Part shown: positions 17,385 to 26,435 of the stretch, piece by piece
Layout: each line of letters opens with the position of its first letter
How positions within the stretch are numbered: position 1 is the first letter of the stretch
Source: Pseudomonas veronii
GTDB lineage: Bacteria > Pseudomonadota > Gammaproteobacteria > Pseudomonadales > Pseudomonadaceae
DNA length: 64,000 nt
Reading direction: 5' to 3'
Assembly: GCF_001439695.1 (NCBI RefSeq)
Contig: NZ_JYLL01000004.1
Span: 1-64,000 of the forward strand
Notes under the pieces: generated by a model
What the model was told of the DNA's origin: nothing
What the model saw: only the letters and a program-made list of their open reading frames with translations
Database searches by the model: none
Position numbers and translations under genes: made by a program

Positions 17385-18404
17385 ATGGCAATTCGTACTT
17401 TTCGTGAAGCAGTCAAAGAAGCCCTGGCCCAGGAGATGGAACTCGATCCGCGCGTCGTGTTGATCGGGGAAGACGTTTGCGGCGGCCAGGCCGGTACCGC
17501 CGAGGTCGGCAGCAAGGGCGAAGCCTTCGGTGGCGTGCTGGGGGTGACCAAAGGCTTGTGGACCCAGTTCGGCTCGTCCCGGGTGATCGACACACCGATC
17601 ACCGAGTCGGCGATCGTCGGCATGGCCGCCGGCGCAGCGGTGACCGGTCTGCGGCCGGTGGCCGAGTTGATGTTCATGGATTTCTTCGGCGTGTGCCACG
17701 ACATGCTCTACAACCAGGCGGCGAAGTTCCGTTACATGTTCGGCGGCAAGGCCAAGGCCCCGCTGGTGATTCGCGGCATGATTGGCGCCGGGTTCTCCGC
17801 GGCCGCCCAGCACTCGCAGTCGCCCTACAACATCTTCGCGACCACCCCGGGCCTCAAGGTGGTGGTGCCGTCCAGCCCTTACGACGTCAAAGGCCTGCTG
17901 ATCCAGGCGATCCGCGATGACGACCCGGTGGTGTTCTGTGAACACAAGATCCTCTACGACATCAAGGGCGAAGTGCCCGAGCACGCCTACACCATCCCTT
18001 TTGGCGTCGCCAACTACACCCGCGAAGGCACCGACGTCACCATCATTGCCCTGGCAGCCATGGTGCACAAAGCCAATGAGGTGGCGGACAAACTGGCGGC
18101 TGAAGGGATCTCTGTGGAGGTAGTGGACCCGCGCACCGTGTCGCCGTTGGACGAAGAGGGCATTCTTGAATCCGTGGCCTCTACCGGGCGCGTGGTGATT
18201 GTCGACGAGTCGGCCGCGCGCATCGGCTTTGCCCATGACATTGCCGCGCTGATCGTGTCCCAGGCGTTTTACCACCTCAAGGCGCCGATCATCATGGTCA
18301 CGCCGCCGCACACCCCGGTTCCGTTCTCACCGGTGCTGGAGCAAGCGTGGATCCCTAGCGTACAACGCATCGAAGCCGCCGTTCGCAAAGTGATGGAGGG
18401 CTGA
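17385..18404 (+). CDS. acoB: acetoin dehydrogenase E1 beta subunit
   Basis: 339 residues, transketolase-like pyrimidine domain plus C-terminal domain. E1-beta hallmarks include VVLIGEDVCGGQAGT, DTPITESAIVGMAAGAA, the ELMFMDFFGVCHDMLYNQ block and the C-terminal VEVVDPRTVSPLDEE. It starts 11 bases after acoA, with GAGG upstream. Partner of AcoA in the E1 component of the 2-oxoacid-type complex that cleaves acetoin to acetaldehyde and acetyl-CoA. Confidence 0.85.
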   Translation: MAIRTFREAVKEALAQEMELDPRVVLIGEDVCGGQAGTAEVGSKGEAFGGVLGVTKGLWTQFGSSRVIDTPITESAIVGMAAGAAVTGLRPVAELMFMDFFGVCHDMLYNQAAKFRYMFGGKAKAPLVIRGMIGAGFSAAAQHSQSPYNIFATTPGLKVVVPSSPYDVKGLLIQAIRDDDPVVFCEHKILYDIKGEVPEHAYTIPFGVANYTREGTDVTIIALAAMVHKANEVADKLAAEGISVEVVDPRTVSPLDEEGILESVASTGRVVIVDESAARIGFAHDIAALIVSQAFYHLKAPIIMVTPPHTPVPFSPVLEQAWIPSVQRIEAAVRKVMEG

Positions 18405-18406
18405 CC

Positions 18407-19918
18407 ATGAGTGATATCCGCGCAATCGAAGTGCCCAAATGGGGACTGTCGATGGAAGAGGGCACGCTGACTGACTGGCTGATCGAGGAAGGCGACAGCT
18501 TCGCCGCGCAGCAGGAAGTCTGCGAGATTGAAACCAGCAAGATTTCCAACGTGATGCAGGCGCCTTTTGCCGGTGTGTTGCGGCGCAAAGTGGCGCAACC
18601 GGGGCAAACCATTCCCGTGGGCGGTGTGCTGGGGATTGTCGCCGACGCTTCGGTCAGCGATGCCGAGATCGATGCGTATCTGGCGCAGCGTGGCGTCGCT
18701 GAGCCGGCGCCAGTTTCTGAATCGGTACCCGCTGAGACCACGGCACAACCGCTGGTCAAGTTGGCCGCCAGCGCGCCGGCCGCTGCGTCGCAACCGTCGG
18801 TCAAGACGCCGGGTGCCTGGCAGGTGCCACAGGCGTTGCTGGGCGCCAGTGACGAAGCGTTGTTCGCCACGCCCCATGCATTGAAACTGGCGGCGCAGCT
18901 CAATATCAACCTGAGCCGGGTGCCTGGTTCGGGCCGTGAAGGGCGCATCAGCGTGGCGGATATTGAAGCCGCAGTGCGCGCCGAGGGCGGGCAAGTCGCC
19001 AGCCGAGCGGCTGCGCAAAAAGCCAATCAGGCCGCACCTTCGCGCCTCGATGACAGCCAGGTTCTCGCCACACCGGTGGCCCGGCGTCTGGCGCAGCAGT
19101 GGGGCATCAACCTCCACGACTGCCGCGTTACAGGCACTCGCGGTCGGGTGTGCAAGGCCGATGTGCTCCAAGCCCGGGGCGCCGATGCGGTGCCACAGGC
19201 CCAGGCTGCGCCGACGGTTGATAGTCGCGAGGCGTTTGAAACCCTGCCCATGAACGGCATGCGCAAGGCCATTGCCGCGCGCCTGCAAGCCTCCAAACGT
19301 GATGCGCCGCACTTTCGCCTGCATGCGGATTTTGATCTGGAGCGCTTGCTTGCATTGCGCGCTGAGATCAACGCCTCGGTGCCGGGGGTGAAAATCTCGG
19401 TCAACGATCTGCTGATCAAGGCTTGCGCCCAGGCGCTGGTCAAGGTGCCCGACGTCAATGTGCAATACGACGACGAGCGCCAGGAAGTACGGCGTTACCG
19501 CGATGCAGACATTTCCATTGCCGTGGCGCTGCCCGGTGGCCTGATCACGCCGATCATCCGCCAGGCCAACCGCAAGAGCCTGGCCGAAGTCTCCGGGGAA
19601 ATGCTCAGCCTGGCGACCAGGGCCAAGGCCGGTACCTTGAAACCCGAGGAGTTCCAGGGTGGCACCTTCAGCATCTCCAACCTGGGCATGCTCGGTGTGC
19701 GCCAGTTCGACGCGATTATCAACCCACCCCAAGGGGCAATCCTGGCCATCGGCGCCGGAGAAAAGCGCGTGGTGGCCCATGAAGGACAACCTGCGGTACG
19801 CACGCAAATGAGCGTGTCGTTGTCTTGCGACCACCGGGTTATCGACGGTGCGTTGGGGGCGACCTTCCTCAAGGAACTCAAGCGCCTGGTGGAAAACCCC
19901 ACCCTGATGCTGGTCTAG
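18407..19918 (+). CDS. acoC: dihydrolipoamide acetyltransferase E2 of the acetoin dehydrogenase complex
   Basis: 503 residues. The lipoyl domain is at 1-80, with the lipoylated lysine K45 in EIETSKISNV. There are two peripheral-subunit-binding domains, at about 154-190 (ATPHALKLAAQL, GSGREGRISVADI) and about 222-258 (ATPVARRLAQQW, GTRGRVCKADV). The catalytic domain runs from about 275 and has the active-site block SCDHRVIDGALGATF. The family usually carries one subunit-binding domain. This is the true acyltransferase form of AcoC, as in Klebsiella. It is unlike the shorter lipoyl/alpha-beta-hydrolase AcoC of P. putida-type operons. Two bases separate it from acoB. Confidence 0.85.
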   Translation: MSDIRAIEVPKWGLSMEEGTLTDWLIEEGDSFAAQQEVCEIETSKISNVMQAPFAGVLRRKVAQPGQTIPVGGVLGIVADASVSDAEIDAYLAQRGVAEPAPVSESVPAETTAQPLVKLAASAPAAASQPSVKTPGAWQVPQALLGASDEALFATPHALKLAAQLNINLSRVPGSGREGRISVADIEAAVRAEGGQVASRAAAQKANQAAPSRLDDSQVLATPVARRLAQQWGINLHDCRVTGTRGRVCKADVLQARGADAVPQAQAAPTVDSREAFETLPMNGMRKAIAARLQASKRDAPHFRLHADFDLERLLALRAEINASVPGVKISVNDLLIKACAQALVKVPDVNVQYDDERQEVRRYRDADISIAVALPGGLITPIIRQANRKSLAEVSGEMLSLATRAKAGTLKPEEFQGGTFSISNLGMLGVRQFDAIINPPQGAILAIGAGEKRVVAHEGQPAVRTQMSVSLSCDHRVIDGALGATFLKELKRLVENPTLMLV

Positions 19919-19926
19919 GAGTTGCC

Positions 19927-21324
19927 ATGAGCGATCAATTTGATGTGCTGATTATCGGCGGTGGCCCTGGCGGATATGTGGCGGCGATTCGTGCCGCGCA
20001 ACTGGGGCTCAATACCGCCCTGGTGGAAAAACAGCACTTGGGCGGTATCTGCCTGAACTGGGGCTGCATTCCCACCAAGGCCATGCTCAAGGGCGCGGAG
20101 GTGGCCCATACCTTGCGGCACCTGGAGGCCTTTGGTTTCAGCGCCGAGAACATTCAGTTCGATATCCAGAAACTGGTGGCCCACAGCCGGGACGTGTCGA
20201 AAACGCTCACCGGTGGTATTGCCTATTTGCTCAAGAAAAACGGTGTGACGGTGGTTGACGGCCGTGCCCGCGTGACTGCCAAGGGGCGTGTCAGTGTCAC
20301 CTCGGGCGAGGGTGAGCGGGCCCTTGGGGCCAAGCACATCATCCTCGCCACCGGCGCCCGGCCGCGCTCGCTGCCGGCGATAGTGCCGGACGGGCAACGC
20401 ATCTGGAGCTACTTCGAGGCGCTGGTGCCGCAGACCGTACCGGCGTCCTTGCTGATTGTGGGTTCGGGAGCCATTGGCGTGGAGTTTGCCAGCCTCTACC
20501 ACGACCTGGGCTGCGCCGTGACCCTGGTGGAAGTGGCGCGCCAGATCATGCCGGTCGAAGACCAGGAAGTGGCCAGCCTGGTGCAGCGCGAGTTCGAACA
20601 GCGCGGTATCCGGGTGCTGACCCAGGCCACTGTGACCGACGTATTCAGTGAGGCCGATCAGGCGCGCTGCACCTTGCGCCTGGCCGATGGTCGCGAAGAG
20701 GTGCTGGCGGTGGAGCGTGTGCTGCTGGCCGCCGGGATTCAGGCCAACACTGAAGACCTGGGGTTGGAGGCGCTGGGGGTGGAGATTGAGCGCGGGTTTA
20801 TCAAGACAGACCCCTGGTGCCGCACCAATGTCGCCGGGCTCTACGCCATCGGCGATGTCGCTGGCGCGCCGTGCCTGGCTCACAAAGCCAGCCATGAAGG
20901 GGTGTTGTGTGTCGAGAAACTGGCCGGGGTGGACGGGGTTCACCCGCTGGACAAAGCCTTTATTCCGGGGTGCACCTACGCCCGTCCGCAAGTGGCCAGC
21001 CTGGGCCTGACAGAAGCGGCGGCCAGGGCCAGCGGCAAGCACCTGAACATTGGCCGATTCGACTATCAGGCCAACGGCAAGGCCCTGGCGTTGGGCGAGG
21101 CCAAGGGGTTTGTGAAGACCATTTTCGATGCGGACAGCGGCGAGTTGCTGGGGGCACATATGGTTGGGCCGGAAGTGACCGAGCAGATCCAGGGTTTTGG
21201 CATCGCCCATAGCCTGGAGGCGACTGCCCAGGCCTTGAGCCAGGTCATCTTCGCCCACCCGACATTGAGCGAAGCTATGCACGAAGCGGTGTTGGCCGCC
21301 AGTGGCAAGGCTCTGCATCAGTAA
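19927..21324 (+). CDS. acoL: dihydrolipoamide dehydrogenase E3 of the acetoin dehydrogenase complex
   Basis: 465 residues. FAD motif IIGGGPGGYVAAIRAAQLG (about 8-26), redox disulfide GGICLNWGCIPTK (about 38-50), NAD motif VGSGAIGVEFASL, the AIGDVAGAPCLAHKA flavin block, and the C-terminal AHPTLSEAMHEA with the catalytic His. It starts at the ATG at 19927, whose TAGGAG ribosome site overlaps the acoC stop. Reoxidises the lipoyl groups of AcoC. A dedicated E3 in the operon is usual for aco clusters. The symbol lpd would be equally acceptable. Confidence 0.9.
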   Translation: MSDQFDVLIIGGGPGGYVAAIRAAQLGLNTALVEKQHLGGICLNWGCIPTKAMLKGAEVAHTLRHLEAFGFSAENIQFDIQKLVAHSRDVSKTLTGGIAYLLKKNGVTVVDGRARVTAKGRVSVTSGEGERALGAKHIILATGARPRSLPAIVPDGQRIWSYFEALVPQTVPASLLIVGSGAIGVEFASLYHDLGCAVTLVEVARQIMPVEDQEVASLVQREFEQRGIRVLTQATVTDVFSEADQARCTLRLADGREEVLAVERVLLAAGIQANTEDLGLEALGVEIERGFIKTDPWCRTNVAGLYAIGDVAGAPCLAHKASHEGVLCVEKLAGVDGVHPLDKAFIPGCTYARPQVASLGLTEAAARASGKHLNIGRFDYQANGKALALGEAKGFVKTIFDADSGELLGAHMVGPEVTEQIQGFGIAHSLEATAQALSQVIFAHPTLSEAMHEAVLAASGKALHQ

Positions 21325-21382
21325 AAGACAGCGGTTCCGGAGTGTTGGAACCGCGATTGTTCATCCGCAGAAGGAAGCAGCG

Positions 21383-22141
21383 ATGCAACGTTTTCAGAAC
21401 AAAGTCGTATTGGTCACCGGCGCCGCAGCCGGCATCGGCGAAGCCACCGCGAGGCGTTTTGCCGATGAGGGTGCGAATGTGGTGTTGGCCGACTGGAACC
21501 TTGAAAAAGCCCAAGCGGTGGCCAGCGAGCTACCAGTCGACAAGGTGCTGGCGGTGAAGGTCGACGTGTCGAGCATGGCTTCGGTACAGCAGATGATCGA
21601 CGCAACCATCGAGCGTTTCGGTCGGCTGGATGTGCTGGTCAATAACGCCGGCGTACATATTCCCGGCACCACCCTTGAAACCACGGAAGCCGACTGGCGC
21701 AAGATCGCCTCGGTGAACATCGACGGGGTGATTTTCTGCTCGAAGCTGGCGTTGCCGCACCTGATTCAAAGCAAGGGCAATATTGTCAGCACCGCCTCTG
21801 TTTCTGGGTTGGGCGGCGACTGGGGCGCGGCGTTCTACTGCGCGAGCAAGGGCGCGGTAGTCAACTTCACCCGGGCCCTGGCGCTGGATCACGGCGCCCA
21901 GGGTGTGCGTGCCAACGCGGTATGCCCAAGCCTGACGCGTACGGCGATGACCTGGGATTGGGAGCAGTCTATTCGTGACAAATTCAACGAGCGCATCCCG
22001 ATGCAGCGCGAGGCCTTGCCCAGCGAAGTGGCGGCAGCGATTGCGTTTTTGGCCAGCCCGGATGCGAGTTTCGTCAATGGGGTGAACTTGCCGGTGGATG
22101 GGGGCGTGACGGCGTCTGATGGGCAGCCGAAGGTGTCCTGA
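21383..22141 (+). CDS. short-chain dehydrogenase, possibly acetoin/butanediol dehydrogenase
   Basis: 252 residues, classical SDR: TGAAAGIGEAT (about 11-21), NNAGVH (about 87-92), catalytic Ser in STASVSG with YCASKG (Tyr and Lys, about 152-157), and a C-terminal NGVNLPVDGG. It starts at the ATG at 21383 with AAGGAAG upstream. It follows the aco genes by 58 bases in the same direction, so a 2,3-butanediol dehydrogenase or acetoin/diacetyl reductase feeding the complex is the likeliest role. That is from context; substrate cannot be read from the sequence. Confidence 0.75.
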   Translation: MQRFQNKVVLVTGAAAGIGEATARRFADEGANVVLADWNLEKAQAVASELPVDKVLAVKVDVSSMASVQQMIDATIERFGRLDVLVNNAGVHIPGTTLETTEADWRKIASVNIDGVIFCSKLALPHLIQSKGNIVSTASVSGLGGDWGAAFYCASKGAVVNFTRALALDHGAQGVRANAVCPSLTRTAMTWDWEQSIRDKFNERIPMQREALPSEVAAAIAFLASPDASFVNGVNLPVDGGVTASDGQPKVS

Positions 22142-22184
22142 ATCGGGCTAGGATTTGCGCCACTGCACAGCACCACGTGCTCTA

Positions 22185-22205
22185 AGGCACCCGGGGAGGG
22201 TGCCT
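22185..22205 (+). terminator. hairpin after the SDR gene
   Basis: AGGCACCC (22185-22192), loop GGGGA, GGGTGCCT (22198-22205), 44 bases beyond the SDR stop. No T run follows, so terminator function is only probable. Confidence 0.4.
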
Positions 22206-22235
22206 GGAGTTACCTGCCATTATCGGTGTGATCTC

Positions 22236-22340
22236 ATGTCGACCCTGCTGTACAGCGCCATCCTGCTGGCGGCTGTGGGCATGAACTTCGGCTGGTCGCT
22301 GCGCTGCGCCCGGCGCCATAGCCTCCTGGGAATTTGCTGA
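22236..22340 (+). CDS. possible 34-residue small membrane protein
   Basis: ATG to TGA frame, MSTLLYSAILLAAVGMNFGW followed by a basic tail with two Cys. One predicted membrane helix (about 3-20) and a positive C-terminal segment would suit a small inner-membrane protein. GGTGTG lies seven bases upstream, a weak ribosome site. No homologue is recognised. It may be chance. Confidence 0.2.
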   Translation: MSTLLYSAILLAAVGMNFGWSLRCARRHSLLGIC

Positions 22341-22447
22341 CGAAGGCGACGAGGCAGACCAGAAAACAATTGAGCAGGGCGGCCTCCTCAGAAGGAAAAC
22401 CCTCGTCTGCTTTTGGCACCGTGCTACCATCGACGCCATGACTTGCA

Positions 22448-22462
22448 GCAACATAATGTTGC
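22448..22462. promoter_or_regulatory. 15-base palindrome upstream of hoxA
   Basis: GCAACAT (22448-22454), A, ATGTTGC (22456-22462), 34 bases before the hoxA ATG. Its position suits an operator for the hydrogenase regulator gene; the binding protein is unknown. Confidence 0.4.
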
Positions 22463-22495
22463 AATGAACTTCAATAATCGGCCTTTCGCTGACTC

Positions 22496-23956
22496 ATGAC
22501 CTCCCCATTCGACTCGCAATCCGACTTGCCCATGATCCTGGTAGTGGACGATGAGCTGCGTTCGCGCGAATCGTTACGCCGGGTACTCGATCAGGAATTC
22601 CAGGTGCTGCTGGCCGAGTCGGCCGGGCAAGCACGCGAACTGCTGGAACAGCATGTGGTCGCGGTGATCCTCTGCGACCAGCGCATGCCCCATGTCAGCG
22701 GTATCGAATTTCTCAAGGAAGTGCGCGAGCGCTGGCCGGGGGTGGTCCGCATCGTGCTGTCGGGCTACACCGATTCGGAAGACATCATCGCGGGCGTCAA
22801 TCAGGCCGGTATCTATCAGTACCTGCTCAAGCCCTGGCTGCCTGAAAACCTGCTCAACACCGTGCGCAATGCGGTCGAGAGCCAATCGTTGCAAAACCAT
22901 ATGCAGCGGCTGGACCTGGAGCTGCGCGCCGGTACGCCAGCGCTGCGTCGCCGCAGCCGCGAAACCCTGGAGCGGGTACGCGACACCTTCGATTTCTCGC
23001 GCATCGTGCGCAGCCCCGGCGGCCCGCTGGATGCGGTCTGTGAGTTGGCCGCCCGGGTCGCCCGCTATGATTTGTCGGTGCTGCTGCTGGGCGAATCGGG
23101 CACGGGCAAAGAACTGCTGGCCCGCGCCATCCATTACGCCAGCCCGCGTGCGAGTAATGCCTTCGTCATGGAGAACTGCGCGGCGCTGCCTGATACCTTG
23201 CTGGAGTCCGAGCTGTTCGGGCACAAGCGCGGCGCCTTCACCGGCGCGCATCAGGATCACATCGGGCTGTTCCAGCGTGCCAATGGCGGTACCTTGCTAC
23301 TCGATGAAATCGGCGACACCTCGCCGGCTTTTCAGGTCAAGTTGTTGCGCGTCTTGCAAGAGGGCGAACTGCGCCCGGTCGGCGCCTCGAGCACGGTACG
23401 GGTCGATGTGCGGGTGATCGCGGCGACCCATCGCGATCTGGAGCAGGATGTCGCCACCGGACGTTTTCGCAGCGACCTTTATTACCGGCTGTCCACGGTC
23501 AGCCTGGGCTTGCCGCCGTTGCGCGAGCGCACCGCCGACCTGATGCCCATCGCCAAAAAGCTGCTCGACGATGCCCGCCTGGAACTGGACCTGCCAAACC
23601 TGCACTTCGCCGACGACGCCCTGGCGAGCCTGATCGGTTACCCGTGGCCCGGTAATATTCGCGAGTTGCGCAACGAAATCTACCGCGCCGCTGCGTTGTC
23701 GGAAGGCTCGCAAATCGGTGCTCATTCGTTTTCCTGGCGCGTCATGCAGGGCCAGGGACGCAACACCAACGACATACGCCTGTCGCCCCCCACGGGTACG
23801 TTGCAAGAACAACTGGACGCTATCGAAGCGACCATACTCAAGGAATCGCTGCTGCGTCACCGCTGGAACAAAACCCATGCGGCCCGTGAACTGGGCTTGT
23901 CGCGCGTGGGCCTGCGCCAGAAATTGCGCCGTCTTGGCCTGGAGGAAGCCCGATGA
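22496..23956 (+). CDS. hoxA: HoxA/HupR-type sigma-54 response regulator of hydrogenase genes
   Basis: 486 residues. Receiver domain 1-125 with acidic pair D18-D19 and phosphoacceptor D61 in LCDQRMP. The sigma-54 AAA+ domain has Walker A GESGTGKE (199-206), the sigma-54 contact loop GAFTGA (246-251) and Walker B GGTLLLDEIGD (264-274). The C-terminal Fis-type HTH has HAARELGLSRVGLRQKLRRL. HoxA/HupR proteins activate hydrogenase operons, usually in their unphosphorylated form, from upstream sites. It overlaps hoxB by ATGA. Its likely targets are the two -24/-12 promoters at 28348 and 29681. An internal ATG at 22532 is an alternative start. Confidence 0.92.
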   Translation: MTSPFDSQSDLPMILVVDDELRSRESLRRVLDQEFQVLLAESAGQARELLEQHVVAVILCDQRMPHVSGIEFLKEVRERWPGVVRIVLSGYTDSEDIIAGVNQAGIYQYLLKPWLPENLLNTVRNAVESQSLQNHMQRLDLELRAGTPALRRRSRETLERVRDTFDFSRIVRSPGGPLDAVCELAARVARYDLSVLLLGESGTGKELLARAIHYASPRASNAFVMENCAALPDTLLESELFGHKRGAFTGAHQDHIGLFQRANGGTLLLDEIGDTSPAFQVKLLRVLQEGELRPVGASSTVRVDVRVIAATHRDLEQDVATGRFRSDLYYRLSTVSLGLPPLRERTADLMPIAKKLLDDARLELDLPNLHFADDALASLIGYPWPGNIRELRNEIYRAAALSEGSQIGAHSFSWRVMQGQGRNTNDIRLSPPTGTLQEQLDAIEATILKESLLRHRWNKTHAARELGLSRVGLRQKLRRLGLEEAR

Positions 23957-24957
23957 ACACCCCATTCCGAGTGCTGTGGCTGCAATCGGGCGGTTGCGGC
24001 GGTTGCAACATGTCCTTGCTGTGCGCCGATACCCAGGATTTTTCCGCGATGTGGCGCAGTGCGGGGATTGAGTTGCTCTGGCATCCATCGCTGTCCCTTG
24101 AAAGCGGTGATCAGGTGCTGGATATCCTGGAGGACTGCCTGCAAGGTCGCACCCGGCTCGATGCCTTGTGCATCGAAGGCTCATTGCTGCGCGGCCCGCA
24201 CGGCACCGGGCGCTTTCACATGCTGGCGGGCACCGATGCGCCGATGATCGACTGGGTGCGCAAACTCGCGGCGGTGGCCGAATACACCTTGGGCATCGGC
24301 ACTTGTGCGGCCTACGGAGGCATCACCGCTGCGGGCAGCAACCCGACCGACGCCTGCGGCCTGCAATTTGACGGTGAGCATCGCGGCGGCCTGCTGGGTG
24401 CCGATTATCGGTCGTTGCGCGGCTTGCCGGTGATCAACGTGGCCGGTTGCCCGACGCACCCCGGCTGGGTGACCGACACCTTGATGGCGCTGGCCGCCGG
24501 GCTGTTCGCCGAGGCCGATCTGGACGTTATCGGGCGTCCGCGTTTCTACGCTGACCAACTGGTGCATCAGGGCTGCACGCGCAATGAGTTCTACGAATAC
24601 AAAGCCAGTGCGGAAAAGCCCTCGGACCTGGGCTGCATGATGGAAAACCTGGGCTGCAAAGGCACCCAGGCCCACGGCGACTGCAATACTCGCCTGTGGA
24701 ATGGCGAGGGCTCGTGTACCCGTGGCGGGTTTGCCTGCATCAACTGCACCGCCCCGGGCTTCGAAGAACCGGGGCACGCCTTTCAGCGCACGCCGAAGCT
24801 GGCGGGCATTCCCATCGGTTTGCCCATCGACATGCCCAAGGCCTGGTTCGTCGCCCTGTCGGCGCTGTCCAAGTCAGCCACCCCCAAGCGCGTCAAACAG
24901 AATGCGACGTCCGATCACCCGCTGATCGCGCCGTCGGTACGCACCCCCCGCCGTTAG
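23953..24957 (+). CDS. hoxB: regulatory [NiFe]-hydrogenase (H2 sensor) small subunit
   Basis: 334 residues. The N-terminal proximal-cluster motif is SGGCGGCNMSLLC, later LGIGTCAAYGG and VAGCPTHPGW. Distal/medial cluster cysteines lie in HQGCTRNEFYE, MENLGCKG and CINCTAPGF. There is no Tat signal peptide and no C-terminal anchor, as expected for the cytoplasmic sensor HoxB/HupU. With HoxC it senses H2 and controls the kinase HoxJ. The residues after SEKPSDLG and the C-terminal tail are typical of this subfamily. Cotranscribed with hoxA (ATGA overlap) and hoxC (gap 8). Confidence 0.93.
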   Translation: MNTPFRVLWLQSGGCGGCNMSLLCADTQDFSAMWRSAGIELLWHPSLSLESGDQVLDILEDCLQGRTRLDALCIEGSLLRGPHGTGRFHMLAGTDAPMIDWVRKLAAVAEYTLGIGTCAAYGGITAAGSNPTDACGLQFDGEHRGGLLGADYRSLRGLPVINVAGCPTHPGWVTDTLMALAAGLFAEADLDVIGRPRFYADQLVHQGCTRNEFYEYKASAEKPSDLGCMMENLGCKGTQAHGDCNTRLWNGEGSCTRGGFACINCTAPGFEEPGHAFQRTPKLAGIPIGLPIDMPKAWFVALSALSKSATPKRVKQNATSDHPLIAPSVRTPRR

Positions 24958-24965
24958 GAGTTTGC

Positions 24966-26423
24966 ATGTCACGTTTGGTGGTCGGCCCATTCAATCGGGT
25001 TGAAGGCGATCTGGAAGTACAACTGGACGTGGAAGATGGTCATGTGCGTTCGGCACGGGTCAACGCCACCATGTACCGTGGCTTCGAGCAAATCCTGCTG
25101 CAACACGCACCGCTCGATGCGCTGACCTACGCGCCACGCATCTGCGGAATCTGCTCGGTGTCGCAATCGATCGCCGCCGCCCGCGCCCTGGCCGGGCTGG
25201 CCGGCGTACAGCCGCCGGACAACGGCCTGCTGGCAATCAACCTGATGGCCGCCACCGAAAACCTCGCCGATCACTTGAGCCATTTCTACCTGTTTTTCAT
25301 GCCGGATTTCGTGCGCCCGGTGTACGCCGAGCGCCCTTGGTATCCAGACGCGGTGGCGCGCTTTACCCCGCTTCAGGGCAGCCAGCAGCGCCTGGCCATT
25401 TCTGCGCGCAAACGCTGGCTGGATTTGATCGGCACACTGGGCGGCAAGTGGCCGCACACCGGCTCGATCCAACCGGGTGGCTCGACCCGCGCCATCGATG
25501 CCGCCGAGCGCCTGCGCCTGCTGACCCGCGTTCGCGAGTTCCGGCAGTTTCTGGAAAGCGAGCTGTTCGCCGCGCCGCTGGAGCGTATCAATGGTTTCAC
25601 CAGCGAAAGCGAGCTCTGGGCATGGCACGCCGAAGCGCTGGGGCAGGGCGATTTCCGCCAATTTCTGCAAATCGCCCTGGACACCGGGCTTGAGCATCTG
25701 GGGCCGGGGCCGGGGCTGTATCTTTCCTACGGGGCGTATCCGCGAGCCGACGGCTCGATGGTGTTCCCGCGCGGCCTGTGGAATGGCGTCACCCAGTGTG
25801 CGCAAGCGCTGGACCTGGACGATATCCGCGAAGACAGCGCGCATGCCTGGCTCGACGACGCTGGCGGCCCGCGCCACCCGGCCGACGGGCAAACCCAGCC
25901 GTTGATGGAAAAACCCGACGCGTATACCTGGAACAAAGCCCCGCGCCTGGCCGGCGCGGTGCTGGAAACCGGCGCCATTGCGCGTCAGTTGATTGCCGGT
26001 CAAGCGCTGCTGCGCGACGCCGTGGCACGCTGTTCGGCAACGGTTTATACCCGCCTGCTCGCGCGTTTGCTGGAGCTGGCGCAGGTGGTGCCGCTGATGG
26101 AAAGCTGGTTGATCGCCCTGCGCCCCGGCGAGCCGTATTACCGCGCCGCGGCATTACCCGACAAAGGCCGCGCGGTCGGCCTGACCGAAGCGGCGCGTGG
26201 CGCACTGGGGCATTGGCTGGAGGTGGAGCACGGGAAAATCTCCCGCTACCAGATCATCGCCCCGACCACCTGGAACTTCTCGCCACGCGATGCCCAGGGC
26301 CAGCCCGGGGCATTGGAACAAGCCTTGCAGGGTGCTCCCGTGTTACCCGGCGAAAAAAGCCCGGTAGCGGTGCAACATATCGTTCGTTCTTTTGACCCGT
26401 GCATGGTTTGCACGGTGCATTGA
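24966..26423 (+). CDS. hoxC: regulatory [NiFe]-hydrogenase (H2 sensor) large subunit
   Basis: 485 residues. The N-terminal nickel motif is RICGICSVSQS, where the usual His of R-x-C-G-x-C-x-x-x-H is Gln, a mark of HoxC/HupV sensors. The C-terminal motif DPCMVCTVH ends the protein exactly at His, so there is no extension for a maturation protease to remove. This again is diagnostic of regulatory hydrogenases and contrasts with HoxG. I chose the ATG at 24966, eight bases after hoxB; upstream codons read through hoxB. Twelve bases separate it from nikR. Confidence 0.94.
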   Translation: MSRLVVGPFNRVEGDLEVQLDVEDGHVRSARVNATMYRGFEQILLQHAPLDALTYAPRICGICSVSQSIAAARALAGLAGVQPPDNGLLAINLMAATENLADHLSHFYLFFMPDFVRPVYAERPWYPDAVARFTPLQGSQQRLAISARKRWLDLIGTLGGKWPHTGSIQPGGSTRAIDAAERLRLLTRVREFRQFLESELFAAPLERINGFTSESELWAWHAEALGQGDFRQFLQIALDTGLEHLGPGPGLYLSYGAYPRADGSMVFPRGLWNGVTQCAQALDLDDIREDSAHAWLDDAGGPRHPADGQTQPLMEKPDAYTWNKAPRLAGAVLETGAIARQLIAGQALLRDAVARCSATVYTRLLARLLELAQVVPLMESWLIALRPGEPYYRAAALPDKGRAVGLTEAARGALGHWLEVEHGKISRYQIIAPTTWNFSPRDAQGQPGALEQALQGAPVLPGEKSPVAVQHIVRSFDPCMVCTVH

Positions 26424-26435
26424 AAAGGAAATCCC

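Larger units (their letters stand above)
22142..22495. other. intergenic region between SDR and hoxA, left edge of hydrogenase locus
   Basis: 354 bases. It contains the hairpin at 22185-22205, a possible 34-codon reading frame at 22236-22340 and a palindrome at 22448-22462. There is no clear ribosome site for hoxA and no convincing sigma-54 element. GG-N10-GC at 22293-22306 falls in GC-rich sequence and is not persuasive. Confidence 0.5.

Noticed and set aside
22293..22306. GG-N10-GC upstream of hoxA as a sigma-54 promoter
   Set aside because: Surrounding bases do not match TGGCAC-N5-TTGC and the stretch is GC-rich, so the spacing is likely chance.
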